Source: Monosporascus cannonballus (Eukaryota; Ascomycota; Sordariomycetes; Xylariales). From it: a stretch of DNA of 64,000 nucleotides. How positions within the stretch are numbered: position 1 is the first letter of the stretch; each line of letters begins with the position of its first letter. The translations under genes and the position numbers were made by a program. Where the stretch lies: positions 1 through 64,000 of the forward strand of contig QJNS01000104.1 in assembly GCA_004154925.1 (NCBI GenBank). The letters run 5' to 3'. Below, piece by piece: positions 53,192-64,000 of this stretch. A model generated the notes under the pieces. It was not told the origin of the DNA. It saw nothing but the letters and a program-made list of their open reading frames with translations, and did not search any database.

Positions 53192-54946
53192 ATGTCGGCA
53201 ATCCTGTCGGCCGACGACCTGAACGACTTCATCTCGCCGGGCGTAGCATGCATTAAGCCTGTCGAGACGCTACCCGCAGCGGTGCCACCAACAGACGAGG
53301 CGGCGCTAGAGCACGAAGTGATACTCGACGGGCAGGGCCCCTCCTCGGCTACGAACACGAGCGCGCCGACACAGATCTCGCTGACGGACTGCCTCGCGTG
53401 CTCGGGCTGCGTGACCTCCGCGGAGGCCGTGCTCGTGAGCCTGCAGAGCCACTCCGAACTCCTCAGCGTGCTGGACGGCGCACCGGGCTTGCGGATCCGA
53501 TACGATGAGAGTGGCGAAGCTAGGGTCGAGGGGCTGGAGAACCCGGATAGCAAGCTGTTCGTCGCCAGCGTGTCTCCACAGACGCGCGCCAACTTGGCGG
53601 CTGCGATAGGGCCAGGGACAAGCGAAGCAGACGCGGGCCACAAGATAGCGCAGCTGCTAACGGGCGAAGACGGGCTGAGAGCGGGCGGCAGGTGGAACAA
53701 TGCGTTCACGTGGGTGGTGGACACGAACACGGCGCGGGAGGCGTGTCTCGTGCTCGGTGCTGAGGAAGTTCTGGGCGAGAGCGGCGCTGCGAAGCCGACC
53801 TTGACGTCCAGCTGTCCGGGGTGGGTGTGTTATGCCGAGAAGACGCATCCGCATGTCCTGCCGCACATGTCGAGAGTAAAGTCACCGCAGGCTTTGATGG
53901 GTACACTTCTCAAGACGGCGCTTAGCCGGAAGCTAGGAATTCCACCAGATCGAATATGGCATCTGGCTGTCATGCCGTGTTTCGACAAGAAGCTCGAGGC
54001 GAGTCGCGAGGAGCTCACTGACGTTGTGTGGGGCGGTGACGGGAAACCAGGAAGAGGAGTGCGGGATGTCGACTGTGTCATCACAAGCAAGGAGATTCTG
54101 ATGCTGGCGGAATCGCGGCGTCTCGATTTCTTCGGATTGCCCAAAGCACCCATTCCTGCTTCCTTGCAAATACCGTTCCCCGACTCAGTTATCCATTGCT
54201 TCCTCTTTCCTCCCCGCCGAATACGCCAATCCGATCCCGCGGCAGGGACATCGGGTGGTAATCTCTATTTCACCCTACAATACGTGGCAGCACAGCATCC
54301 AGGGTCGAATATCGAGACGATACGCGGGAGGAATGTTGATGTAGTAGAGTACACCGTGAGGTCCGCGACCGGGGGGCCGATATTCAGAGCTGCCAGATAC
54401 TATGGCTTTCGAAATATCCAGAACCTGGTCAGGCGGCTGAAGCCGGTGCGGCCGTCACGGATGCCAGGTGGCAAGGCGGTTGGAGCCACCAAAAGGCCGA
54501 CTGGCAAGTCGGCGGGGATGGAATATGCCTATGTCGAGGTCATGGCCTGTCCTGGCGGCTGCACGAACGGCGGTGGACAAATCAAAGTCGATGATCCGGT
54601 GGTGGTGGAGCGAAAGGGCTCGGAGACGAAGCCTGGCCCGCTTGAACAGAAACAATGGCTTGCGGAAGTAGATGAGGCCTACTTTTCGGCGGACGAAGCA
54701 GGCGCTGAAAGGGGCGAGGGCCTCGGTAAGACCGGAGGGGAGGAGTTTGGCAGTGGCGTGGTTGGAGGCATTTCCCCACCATACATTCATGATACCCTGG
54801 CGCATTGGGCGAGCATAACTGGCATAGACATCGATAGACTGACGAAGACGAGCTTCCGAGAGGTGGTCAGCGACGTGGGCAAGAACAAGCCCAGCGACAC
54901 GGAGCGGGTCGTTCAGCTGGCGGGCAAGATCGGCGGCGGTTGGTAG
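53192..54946 (+). CDS. NAR1: Cytosolic Fe-S assembly factor NAR1, 584 aa
   Basis: Iron-hydrogenase-like protein of the CIA machinery that passes Fe-S clusters from the Cfd1-Nbp35 scaffold to the Cia1-Cia2-Met18 targeting complex in cytosol and nucleus. Single exon, MSAILSADDLNDFISPGVAC start. N-terminal cluster ligands Cys20, Cys67, Cys70 and Cys73 (LTDCLACSGC). The second cluster site is spread over SSCPGWVCYAEK (about 210), VMPCFDKKLE (about 260) and MACPGGCTNGGGQI (about 455). FVASVSPQTRANLA and the region around VDCVITSKEI are family marks. It ends in the conserved C-terminal Trp (KIGGGW). Length is within the fungal range (about 490-620). All expected cysteines are present, so it should be functional. 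Confidence 0.95.
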   Translation: MSAILSADDLNDFISPGVACIKPVETLPAAVPPTDEAALEHEVILDGQGPSSATNTSAPTQISLTDCLACSGCVTSAEAVLVSLQSHSELLSVLDGAPGLRIRYDESGEARVEGLENPDSKLFVASVSPQTRANLAAAIGPGTSEADAGHKIAQLLTGEDGLRAGGRWNNAFTWVVDTNTAREACLVLGAEEVLGESGAAKPTLTSSCPGWVCYAEKTHPHVLPHMSRVKSPQALMGTLLKTALSRKLGIPPDRIWHLAVMPCFDKKLEASREELTDVVWGGDGKPGRGVRDVDCVITSKEILMLAESRRLDFFGLPKAPIPASLQIPFPDSVIHCFLFPPRRIRQSDPAAGTSGGNLYFTLQYVAAQHPGSNIETIRGRNVDVVEYTVRSATGGPIFRAARYYGFRNIQNLVRRLKPVRPSRMPGGKAVGATKRPTGKSAGMEYAYVEVMACPGGCTNGGGQIKVDDPVVVERKGSETKPGPLEQKQWLAEVDEAYFSADEAGAERGEGLGKTGGEEFGSGVVGGISPPYIHDTLAHWASITGIDIDRLTKTSFREVVSDVGKNKPSDTERVVQLAGKIGGGW

Positions 54947-54998
54947 TCAACCATCATCCGAAGTAGCATTAAGCACATAGCATAGTATAGAGCTTAAT

Positions 54999-56054
54999 TC
55001 AACTGCCCCTGGTGCCGCGCTTGGCGAATCCAAACCCTCTCCCGCTCCCGTCCGGCCCGCGCGGCGCTCGCAGGACCTGGTCTTCCTCCCGCGGGGTCGA
55101 CCGGCCGGATAGCGACGCCCCGCCTCCCTTCCTCTCGAATTGGTAGCCCGGCTTCGGCGAATAATTCGGGTCGTAGAGCTCTCGTCCGCCGCTCGACTGG
55201 CTGCTCGGCCGCGGCGAGGGTGCGTGCCCGCCTTCCCCTCGGCTATCATTATTCCGGTGATTTCCAGCGCCACCGCCCCTGCCTCTACCGCGGCCCCCTC
55301 CTCCTCTTCCCCGTCCACTCCCCGCTAGACTCGCTCCTCCCCCATCGCCGCCTCGGGGTGGCGTCGAGCTGCGCGACGGCGTGCTGGCGCCCGACGACTG
55401 TCCCGGATTCGCGCCCGAATTCGAACCCGGTCGGCTCGGCGTCCCGAAGATCTTGGCGCGCGCCTCGTCGTAACGCCGCTGCTTCTCCTCGCGCTCGCGT
55501 TGCTGCTTGGCGCGTATCTCCTCGCGGCTTAGCTGTTGCGCCGCCTTGCGCCTCGCCTCCTCCTCGTCATCTTCTTCCTCGTCTGCGCTCTTCTTCTGCG
55601 CCGGCCGCCGGCTGAGGACCGTCACCGCGGGCTTGAAGGCCGTCGTCAGCGTCGCGGGCGGCGGCGCCGTAAAGGAGGACGCGGGCCCACCCGTCACGGT
55701 GCTCGGCGGCAGGTATTGGTGGAAGGCGGGTTGGGGCGATTCGCTGTAAAGCGTGCGGCTTAGAGGTTAGCCTTGCTTCTCGGAATGCCGGACGAAGGGG
55801 ATTGTGTCCGTGGTGGGTGGGAGAGTGAGGTGCAGAGCGGGGAGAGGAGTGGCCGGGAGGAGACGGGGAACGTACGCGGATTCCCAGAGTTTCCTGTTCA
55901 GCTCGGCGTGTTGAGCGAGGCGCTCGGCTTTCGTCAGGGGCGCGGCCGGCTGCTCAGGCTCGTCACGGGGTCCTTCCGTTGCCGCCCTGTCGGCTTGCGC
56001 CTCCCAGTCGTCGTCCTCCCAGGCATCTGGGACTCTGGTCGCTTTCTTGACCAT
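54999..56054 (-). CDS. SUZ-domain RNA-associated protein, 307 aa
   Basis: Two exons, 56054..55876 and 55743..54999. The 132-bp intron (GTACGT...TTTACAG) keeps frame across GC|C. N-terminus MVKKATRVPDAWEDDDWEAQAD is a conserved acidic start. The SUZ domain lies at about 125-165 (QQLSREEIRAKQQREREEKQRRYDEARAKIFG), a motif that binds RNA and often accompanies R3H domains; no R3H is seen. The rest is disordered: acidic DEEEDDEEEARRKAAQ before SUZ, Ser/Pro/Gly-rich after it, with an RGG block (GRGRGGGGRGRGRGGGAG, about 215-232) that can be Arg-methylated and bind RNA. A C-terminal ELYDPNYSPKPGYQFERK patch looks conserved. Tail-to-tail with NAR1, only about 50 bp apart. Role in mRNA metabolism inferred from domains. 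Confidence 0.88.
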
Positions 56055-56703
56055 TGTTCGGCCGGTAGGAATGTTCCGTGTGGGAGGTAGTGAATGCCGA
56101 ATTGACGATACTATCGAATTGACTGCCTTTCCAAAACCCCGTAAGCAGCCTGTTCAACGGGAGGGAGGATTGTTGGTATGCTCGTCGAGTGATACAAAAG
56201 CTGATGTCGGACTTTGTTGATATCTTCGTTCAATGGCGGATGGAAGGTGGTGGTGGGGGGGGTGGTTCTTGATACACAATGATTTTCTGCGGCTCGGTAC
56301 TTCGTAGCTTTCTCCATAAAGTTACAGACAGGGGTTACCTTATGCTACTGGCCTAAGCGCGTCTTGGCATCCTTCAGGTTGTGACGGCATCCCGGGACTT
56401 GTCATGCTTTCCAGGAAAGGGCTATCTCCTTCTTATTTTTTAAAGGTTAACCAAGTCTGGATAAATAAATACATTCCGGCCCTATTCGGGCATCAAGGCT
56501 TTCCAATATCGCGAAGTTTATCGACTTGAATCTCTTGCCCCCACTGGCCACAGCTACTTCACCAACGTTTCGCCCGGTTCCCAACCAGCTGTATATACAT
56601 CTGAGTAAGTAAACCTCGATCTGTTCCTACGATATTTACATAGACCCCTAACTTTTGTATTTGGTTTCGGATATCAAAAGAGAATTTAAACCCTCAAGGC
56701 AAT
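56055..56703. other. Divergent promoter region
   Basis: Lies between the SUZ-protein gene (-) and the 110-aa gene (+). No coding region recognised. Confidence 0.5.
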
Positions 56704-57119
56704 ATGTCGGGAAGCAGCAGCCAGGGTCAATCGCAGCAGGCGGCCGGCGGCCCGCTCCACACGCCAACGCAGTCATTCAGCGGAAATGCCCAGGCTCCTG
56801 CTGCCCGCGTCCCCGGTCCGCTCTGGCCCACGGGCATCTGGAACGACAAGAAGTTCCAGGAGGATTACGAGTATCTCAAGGCCAGGCTCAGTGATTCGAA
56901 GTCCAACATCAGTATGTCCAGCCCAAAGTCGTCCCTCGAGTGATACACGGGACGAAAGCCCCTCCTGCTGACTACCCGTTGCTCGCCCCCGTAGAAAACT
57001 ACGATGATCCTCTCTTGCCGCGGGAGCAGCCCCCGGAGGCTTACTATCCTAAGGGAGTAACGCGCGAGTTGGAGGCGCACTTGCAGGACGTCATCAGGAA
57101 GGTTAAGGGGTCCGCTTGA
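56704..57119 (+). CDS. Hypothetical small protein, 110 aa
   Basis: Two exons, 56704..56911 and 56995..57119. The 83-bp intron (GTATGT...CCCGTAG, branch GCTGAC) keeps frame across A|AA. Polar Gln/Ser/Gly-rich N-terminus (MSGSSSQGQSQQAAGGPLH), then a conserved-looking core VPGPLWPTGIWNDKKFQEDY, EYLKARLSDSKSNIKNYDD, PPEAYYPKGVTRELEAHLQD, ending VIRKVKGSA. No signal peptide or membrane segment. No family recognised; the Trp/Tyr-rich core and amphipathic helices suggest a small structured protein or complex subunit. The ATG sits well (CAATATGTC), and splice and branch signals are canonical. Confidence 0.75.
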
Positions 57120-58260
57120 GCTTATGATATTGAATGACGTTTTATGTGACCCGGGGCTTCATGGATTTGGGGAGCATGAGATAATGCTTCTATGCAGGGA
57201 CGGAGCGTCAACTTGCTAGTGACCAAGTCCACTATGACTTGATGCTTTAGTCGCACGGTGGTCTTGTCCCATGACGGAGTTAGGGGTCATTGAAGCTTAG
57301 ATATCGCGAACGTCCTCGCCAGAGAGTTCGGATTAAATCATGAAATTACACGCACCGTTCATCCATAAGGAGGTCCAGCCAGCGTTGAAGCAGATTTGAA
57401 AGTCGAAAAAGAGCGTTCCGTGTCGCAGTACCACAGCGTGAATGTAATTAATCGATGCCGGACCCAGCTTGGCAGAAACGGCCAGAAACGTCAATAATGC
57501 GGTCGCTTTAGATGGATGAGAACACAGTCTCATTAGCAGGGCCCCAGCCCTTCAGGCGGGGCCAAGTCTAAAACTTCTCATTCTTCTACGGAAATGATAT
57601 ATGAATTCTACAATCGCAGTTTGAACACTATAACTTATGCTACATCCAACTATCTCTATTGAGAAGTTTATACGAAACACGACGAAACATGTAAGTTACA
57701 TCTAAACTGAAGCAGCATAGACAAAGTCAGTCAGGAATCCTAACTACGTAAATGTAGGGCCAGAGCCGGTATAGGGGCCTCCAAGACCTGCCTTGGAATA
57801 GGGGCAGCCACTCTGTAATATGACTTAGGGGAAAAGGTGAGGTGAAATGAGATAGGGATTTCGCAGAGAAACCCCGAATATAAGTGTATGAATTGATGAT
57901 ACAGTTGTGTTTGATACTCTGACGAAGACCTCTTGGTTCATGCTCATGCTGTTCGGAAGGCTACGTGTTGACACATATTAGGAGTGAAGCTATCCCCAGC
58001 TCCCTTTCCTCACATCTCCCTCGCCTTAGCACGTCTTCCTCACGCCTCCCATGTTTAACCATGTGAAATATTACGATATCCCACGTGATTGTGAAAGGAC
58101 ATTCGAAAACTGTTCGAGCGCCTAACGTTTCTCTGCTTCACGGCTTCCCACTGTTAATCTTTCATTCAATCTTCCACGTCCCCGAAATTCACCACTTGCA
58201 CACAAATTCCTACACCACTCTACTCTCTTTCTCGAACATCCTCCCCTGGAGATTTCAATG
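57120..58260. other. Intergenic
   Basis: No coding region recognised. Its right part is the promoter side of the gene at 58772. Confidence 0.45.
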
Positions 58261-58771
58261 AAACACAACTCCTAGACCATCAGCTCTCGACCATCATCTC
58301 TCGATCATCATCTCTCTCAAACTCTTTTTCCTACCTTCATTCGTTACGAAAAACAACCTGCAAGCTCTCTTCTTCCGGACGAAGAAGCGATCTACGGAAC
58401 TTCCTTCTTCAATTCTACATTCCCCAAGCAATCGTGTGAAGGAAAGAATATCTCTGCTCTTCTAGTATACCATCTCCGTCTGCTGAACCTTCTTCAGTCG
58501 GAATTTTCTAAACTTCTCTCCGTCTCAGAAACCACGAGCCGGCCAGTCCTCTTCCTCACGAAGAAACAGTCTACAAAAACCTACCCTTCCTCAACTTCTC
58601 CTTCCCTCAAGCGAATATACGAAGGACTGAATATTCCCTGCTCCTCCCAGCATACTACCTTCGTGTACTGATTCGTCTTCCACATTTCTACGCTTTTCTC
58701 CACCCAAAAAACCAAATCATAGATACTATATTCTCTTCTTCGACCTGTCACACCTGCACTTAGCCATCGAT
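58261..58771 (+). repeat. Pyrimidine-rich leader with imperfect 182-bp tandem duplication
   Basis: The stretch before the ATG at 58772 is C/T-rich, with little G, typical of fungal leaders. It begins with about three copies of a 14-bp unit (CTCTCGACCATCAT-like, 58277-58320). Then two diverged copies of about 170-180 bp lie head to tail: 58367-58540 and 58549-58720. Shared landmarks are CTCTTC(T/C)TC..ACGAAGAA, CCTTCxTCAA.TTCT, CCC(C/T)CAAGC(A/G)A, GAAGGA..GAATAT and TTCTCxxCC. The region is probably transcribed as a long 5' UTR. Confidence 0.6.
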
Positions 58772-60999
58772 ATGGATAGCCTCAATACTCCCGGAAGGGA
58801 TGTGGCTCAGCAGTCTGCCACCAACAATGAAGGTGTCGTTCCTTCCCCGGATTACGCAGATCAGTTAACTGGATCGTCCTTTAATCCGTTCCCTCCTACC
58901 GGGCTAGGCGGTTTTATGCCCCCCGAGGGAGGATGGAATCGATGGCGTCGGCAGCAGAACGCAGAAAGAGAGGCGGCTCAGGAGTCTACAGGCGATTCCC
59001 GCCACCAAGTTCCTTCCCATTCGCCTTTGCCGGATTACCAATCAACTCGCCCGGACTCAAACCCGAGCAACCTCTCTACTACCAAATCGCCAGAGTTGTT
59101 TGTACCGTCTCCCACCCCTGGGTCCGCGCTGCCATCTTTCTTCCAAGACAAGGCGGACAGATACAACTCTCCCACCACCCCGTCCACGCTGCCATCCTTC
59201 TTCAAAGACAAGGCGGACAGGTACTATATCGACGAGTACCGACAACCAACTCCCTTCCCCACCACCCCAATCAAATATGATATTAGTCATTACCGGACCA
59301 TGGGGCAGCCGTTCCAATACCCACCCACCCCGCCCTTGCCGCAAGCGAAGACCATCGACGACGTGCCTAACAAGCTGACGATCGACGTGGAGTACACCGA
59401 CGCGTGCTACGGCGTATCCCCTGCCACCTCGCCCCGCCGATCCATTCACGTTCCCGGGGGCGACATCCTGCGGAAACGGAAGGAGAAGCCGCGCGTATTC
59501 GAGTACGAGCCCGGCTGGGCGGGCAGATACATAGCAGGAATCAAGGACACGGAGCAGCGCCGCGCCACGAGTAAGCACATCTTTACCATTATATCTTCCT
59601 CCTTTTCCCCGAGTTTCGTTCTTAACGACTTCCGAATAGCACCTTTTGAGGAGTCTAGTACCTTCCGAGACCTACCTTTTCCGTCTCTTTCTCGGCCACA
59701 CATCCTTCTCGGCCACATCACCTACTTAATTGCACAGAACAATTACTGACTTCGTATGTTATTGTAGTGCGCGCTTTTATGCACTCCATCCACCCGCCCG
59801 GGCAGGACTGGCTGCGGTGCGAGGACGACTCCGACTATGAGGAGGAAGAGGAAACTGAGGAGACCGCCCAGAGCACAGAGCTGCGTCAGCCCAAGGTTAG
59901 CGACCCTGGCATCCCCGACAAGGATACGTTGCTTCGTGTCCTAGCTTTCAGAGCGGAGTACAATCTCTACGATAAAAACACCACGGTTCGTCCCGGCTCT
60001 ACGAAGAGGTTTTCCGAATCAGGTCCCCCTGTGGAGAGAATTCTCTTTGACCGGGCCCCCGCCGTTGCCGCTGCCGCTGCCGCGAGTTCGTCGCTTGATG
60101 ACAGCCTTGACCCCGCCGTCAAGGCCTGTGTGGCAGAAAAGCACACCGATAAGCAGGTCGCCTCGGTCGAGCGTGAGTCTCGGCACCCGGATCCGTGGAC
60201 GTCCGACTCCAACGACGGCGCGAAAATCTCAATCCCGGATGTTTCCTCCAGCGACTCGGAGGAAAGGCGGGAATTTCCAATCCCCGATAACCGGTTGAGT
60301 AACTCGGAGGATGACCGCGGCCCAGCCGTCAGGGCCTGTGCCGCGGAAAGGCAGCGCACTTTTGAACAATCTCCCTCAGACCATGACGGCATCGGTCCAG
60401 CCGCCGGGGCTCGTCCCACGGGAAAGCGAACCAACGAACAATACGTCTCGGACGACACATCGGAGCTCAGCAGTCCCCCGCCTCCCCCGACGAATGTCAA
60501 GAGGATCAAACTTACCAGCTCCTCCCGGGCCGCTTCTTCTACCGTCGCAGCCAAATCCGCCACGGCCGCGGCAGCAACTGCAGCCGCGACCACACAGAAT
60601 TACCCGGCCTACTATCATCGTCCCCCAACCCCCTTCCCTCGAGCGATTCCCACCACAGCAAGTGCTACTGCCAGCGGCACCCTCGCCGCTTCCCCGGTAG
60701 AACCCAAGAACAAGCGCAAGCACGCCGACATGTCCCGCGGTATCGCCGCTTGGAAGGGCAAGGGCGTCGGATTGAAGCCCAAGCGCCGCCGCGGCGGACG
60801 GAAGTCCAAGTCCAAGAAGGCTCGGAAGAACGACCCCGACGCCGACTACAGCGACGGCAGCGACGCGGACGTCCTCTCGGAGGACGAGGTGGCCGTCAAG
60901 AGACAGAAGAAGCTCAAGCGGGAGAAGCAGGAGAAGCCGAAGAAGCTCCTCGGCCCTTATGCGGCGAGGCGTCCCACCGTGGGCCTCCAGGTCGATTGA
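58772..60999 (+). CDS. Disordered, probably nuclear hypothetical protein, 676 aa
   Basis: Two exons, 58772..59570 and 59768..60999. The 197-bp intron (GTAAGC...TTATTGTAG, branch TACTGAC) keeps frame across A|TG. Exon 1: Pro/Ser-rich, with a tandem unit LPSFFQDKADRY / LPSFFKDKADRY (about 117-150), then a more conserved-looking block (NKLTIDVEYTDACYG ... EPGWAGRYIAGIKDTEQRR). Exon 2: acidic patch DDSDYEEEEETEETA, long Ser/Asp-rich disorder with repeated SDSNDG/SSDSEE-like motifs and two copies of a VKAC(V/A)AE-type phrase, then a strongly basic C-terminus (KGVGLKPKRRRGGRKSKSKK; KRQKKLKREKQEKPKK) that should act as a nuclear localisation/DNA-binding tail. No catalytic domain and no recognised family; the acidic-then-basic layout suggests a chromatin-associated or regulatory protein. 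Confidence 0.75.
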
Positions 61000-62216
61000 C
61001 CGTGCGACATCGACTTCGGTCACGAGAACCATGACTCCGATTTCGAGTTCGAGGATGCGCAGATCAACGATAGGGTTGATGGCTGAGGAGAGACCGGTCA
61101 TGGGAAGTCCGTATGAGGGGGTTCGGGCTCCATGATTGATTAGTGTGAGGGAGCTTGCTGCTAGTCCTGGCTGTGCTGCTGTGGCCTGGATTCGCTTATG
61201 GACGGACGAGTCGATGATGGACAGATGGACGGACGGACGGAGGAGAAATGATTGAAGGTGCGTACGTCCTTGTTGTGTATTGCACCCGGATACTTTGTCT
61301 TCCATGACCTGACTCTCTACCCTATGGGAGACCGCATGGACGGAGAACGGCCCAGCGATCGGATTCGATGATGGGAAACCGGACTAAGACGGAACGGATT
61401 GAGCATCACGTTTATTTGTATCTACCTACCTAACCCTCTGATACGTCCCGGCTCTTTTGCCGGCAGCGGGAGGGTGGATTAGAGGCTAGTCTTTAGAACA
61501 GCCTCAGCGATTGACTTGCTGATGAAGATTGCGTGTGCTCCCCTTTGTACGGCATGGCGTGACATGACATGGTGCTGAACTGTGATGGCCTAGATGCGCA
61601 CCTAGTTGGTGGTATAGATAGATGTTGACTTATTCTCCTAGGGGCCGCACAGCGACGAACCAAGAGCCGTTGGAGCCATCTGCTTTGCTTTGGTGTCCTC
61701 CCGATCTGCCATGCCCTGCCTGATATTACGGCGTCTTACATCGACTGCTCCACATCAGGTTTGTGTACTCTAGGCACCCGGATACCCAGATAGATTATGG
61801 ATAGAACTGATTGGAAAGTGTTGGAAATGTCCAGGCTCCCGGAGACGCACATTACTCATAATGACTCTGGAACAAAGCTATCCCGTATGGCATGCGCGGC
61901 GGGGACTGGGGGATCGTCGTTGATGCTCGGATATGTCAGCTTATGCTCTCCTTATCGACCGATAAGAGCCCCTGTTACGAACATCGGGGAAACTATTCGA
62001 ACAACCGATATTGGGGGTTCTATTCAAATAGACCTGCCTACGTGTATTTCTAGAGCTGCTCACTTGATATAAATTCGATTGCTTCCGGGAGAGATCCAGC
62101 CAGGTTGAGGAAGGGGAAGCAACATCATATAGTAAAACTGTCGAAGCTATCATAGCCCCCACCCAAGCCCCGGTCTGCCCGCCGAGATCTCGATACTTAA
62201 ATAGTGGAACTCAAGC
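61000..62216. other. Intergenic with short GGAC repeat
   Basis: No gene recognised. A degenerate (GGAC)n microsatellite with GGACAGAT interruptions lies at about 61199-61241. Confidence 0.5.
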
Positions 62217-62772
62217 ATGGCATCATCGTCCTCACCAGAGCGAACGGGCTCCTGCCTCTGCGGCGCCATCAAGGTGCGCATCCACGGCCAGCCACAGCGC
62301 ACGAACCTCTGCCACTGCTCCTCGTGCCAGAAGAGCACCGGCGTCGTGTTCGCCTCTATGGCCGCGTTCAAGTCTGACGTAAGCAACCCCCCCGACCGAA
62401 TGTACCCATCTCTCGCTCACATACTTTACTTTCTTTAACTACTCTACTCCCGGGGCCCAAACTAGTACTCACTATCGTCATATACAGGATGTCACGTACA
62501 CGGCGTCGGATCCCTCGCTGCTGCGGACCTACGACGACACGTCCCCAGGGTCGGGCAGCGTGCTCGAGCGCTCGTTCTGCGGGCGCTGCGGGTCTAACGT
62601 CCGCGTTGTGAGCCCGGGGCACGCCGAGTTGACCGTCGTGCCGCAGGGTATCATCGATGGCGACAAGGATGACCTGAGGCCTAGATCGGAGATGTTCTGC
62701 GTGCGTAGGCCCGGGTGGCTAGGCGATGTCGAGGGGGCGGAGACGTACGAGACGATGCCGACTTGGGCTTGA
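62217..62772 (+). CDS. GFA/CENP-V-family zinc protein, 148 aa
   Basis: Member of the glutathione-dependent formaldehyde-activating (Gfa/CENP-V, Mss4-like) zinc fold. Some members bind glutathione and formaldehyde; most fungal ones are uncharacterised. Two exons, 62217..62378 and 62488..62772. The 109-bp intron (GTAAGC...TATACAG) is phase 0. Zinc ligands: Cys pair in GSCLCGAIKV (12-17), central CHCSSCQKS (about 32-40), and the late pair in FCGRCGSNVRV (about 88-95), all present. GSVLERSFCGRCGS is the family signature and VVPQGIIDG fits the usual ...GTLD position. The C-terminus EMFCVRRPGWLGDVEGAETYETMP matches the family's E-x-F...RPxW ending. Length is normal (120-160). Enzymatic role unproven. 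Confidence 0.92.
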
Positions 62773-64000
62773 GCGCTCGCACACGGGCTATCTGTGATAC
62801 TGGACTACCTCTGCATATGAGCGTGCTCTGGTATTCGATGACTGGTAAGGGCGATTGGGTGAGTGTTGAGGCTGAGAGCGGCTGGCTACTAAGCCACTTC
62901 AGTGACGGCATGCATGGCCGCACGTCGGACGACGCGCCTCGGGGGGAGAAGACGTGGATGGGAGGCCAGGCGAAGCCTAATTTCTGCTTTCATCAGACTG
63001 CGCCGAAGCCAAGCTCTGACAGGAATGAATGGCCGTGGAAGCTCATGTTGTATCACCGCCTGATCGGGGACGCAAACTTCCATATAGCGGGGTGCTTACT
63101 ACACTACCGTGTCTCAGTCCTCCAAGCAAAAGTTCCAAGCTGTTTATCAGAATGCCATGTGATGGCTTCGTATTGTATCTAAACGTGGGCCTGGGGAATC
63201 CACTGCACCAGATCTCGTTCAACACCACGTATGCGATAATGGATCACAGATTCCGTGACGCTTTATCGCGATAACGCCGCTTGGCCGGCCTCCTGTCTAG
63301 CATATGCTGAGACCGATACATGTCGCACTCATCACCGTGATAGCTCAAGCTCATTGAAACCAACCACACTTGCAGCTGGGGAAGTGGGGGTGCCGTTTCG
63401 GTGTAACCACCAATGGGGGGTCGATGTGTGGTGTGGTGGTAGGCCACGCCTCGTTCATCCGGGCGCCGAAAACGGTTACATGGTGCCGCGCGATGCTCGA
63501 TTCCCTTGGTGAATCTGTAGATCTTGACGCGGACCCTGGTGCGGATGTCTCTGGAGATCCGTCAACTCGGGTCCGTGGGCGCTCTGCCAAGGTTCACGTC
63601 ACAGAATTGAAAATTGGACAAAACTCCGACCGTCCTTGTCTGCAGAACTCGTCTGCCATTTGATTAACATCTTTCTGTAAAAGCGTAGTATGCTTGTTGC
63701 CGCCCTAATAAAAGATGCGAGGATGCAAGGTTATTACCGCCGCTTCTGCAATGTAGCGATGCAGTAGGAAGTCTGCGACGAGTAGTTGTGCGTTGCGGCA
63801 TCGGCGCCGAAGATACCGGGGCTCACCCTGGATGGGGAGCCATAGGCCAGCTGTCCGATTTGCCAGGCCGGGGAAATTAGACAAGGTACGAGGCTGTATC
63901 TAATATATTGAATTAGCGGTGGGCTTCCGGGATCAGCATCGAGTGCACCAATACTGGACCCTCGACGTTGCACGGTCTTACTCCGTCATCTCTACTAAGC
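62773..64000. other. Intergenic, right end of window
   Basis: Several frames of 60-155 codons overlap on both strands without any recognisable domain or splice structure. Considered non-coding or beyond what can be called. Confidence 0.45.

Noticed and set aside
60376..61305. 309-codon minus-strand frame over the 676-aa gene
   Set aside because: Shadow; Leu/Val/Gly-rich with no domain, while the plus strand has a frame-preserving intron and an NLS.

Overview
The window is nuclear DNA from a filamentous ascomycete (Pezizomycotina, most likely a Sordariomycete). Genes are compact and GC-rich, with short GT-AG introns (about 50-200 bp) whose branch points read CTAAC, CTAAT or CTGAC. They lie in paler, repeat-poor intergenic DNA. 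The gene set is typical: HMT1-type ABC transporter, DHA2-type MFS pump, BCS1, SGT2, NAR1, a C45 acyltransferase-like protein, and the fungal families DUF6604 and DUF1996. No rRNA, tRNA or CRISPR array was recognised.

Layout. 1-10 kb: a one-helix hypothetical protein, an arylamine N-acetyltransferase (-), SGT2 (+), and a six-exon vacuolar-type ABC transporter with an Arg-Gly-rich tail (-). 10-16 kb: no supported gene. 17-22.5 kb: an accessory-looking trio of MFS exporter (-), glutathione S-transferase (+) and ATP-grasp ligase (-), the best candidate here for an uncharacterised pathway. 23.3-23.7 kb: a 327-bp MITE-like element with inverted termini and a TTA duplication. 24.5-29.2 kb: BCS1 (+) and a short phosphoinositide phospholipase C (-). 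30.5-34.3 kb: a C45 acyltransferase-like gene with a suspicious first splice acceptor, a 96-aa GKQFT-repeat protein, and a secreted endonuclease/exonuclease/phosphatase. 34.3-38.5 kb: gene-poor, with one unidentified frameshifted coding remnant. 38.5-40.8 kb: a decayed DUF6604 gene. 42-48.6 kb: a secreted CE1 esterase, a DEDDh exonuclease, a Pro/Gln-rich protein and a four-helix membrane protein (all -). 51-52.4 kb: a DUF1996 gene broken by frameshifts, a stop and an assembly gap flanked by 84 G and about 40 C. 53-57 kb: NAR1 (+), a SUZ-domain protein (-) and a 110-aa protein (+). 58.7-61 kb: a 676-aa disordered protein with a duplicated pyrimidine-rich leader. 62.2 kb: a GFA/CENP-V-type zinc protein.

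How the genes relate. Housekeeping genes (SGT2, BCS1, NAR1, SUZ protein) are interspersed with accessory functions. NAT, the HMT-type ABC transporter, GST, the MFS pump and the GFA protein all suit xenobiotic or metal detoxification. The ATP-grasp/GST/MFS group may instead make and export a small metabolite. Exon joins were worked out by hand from splice signals and reading frame. They have not been tested against transcripts.
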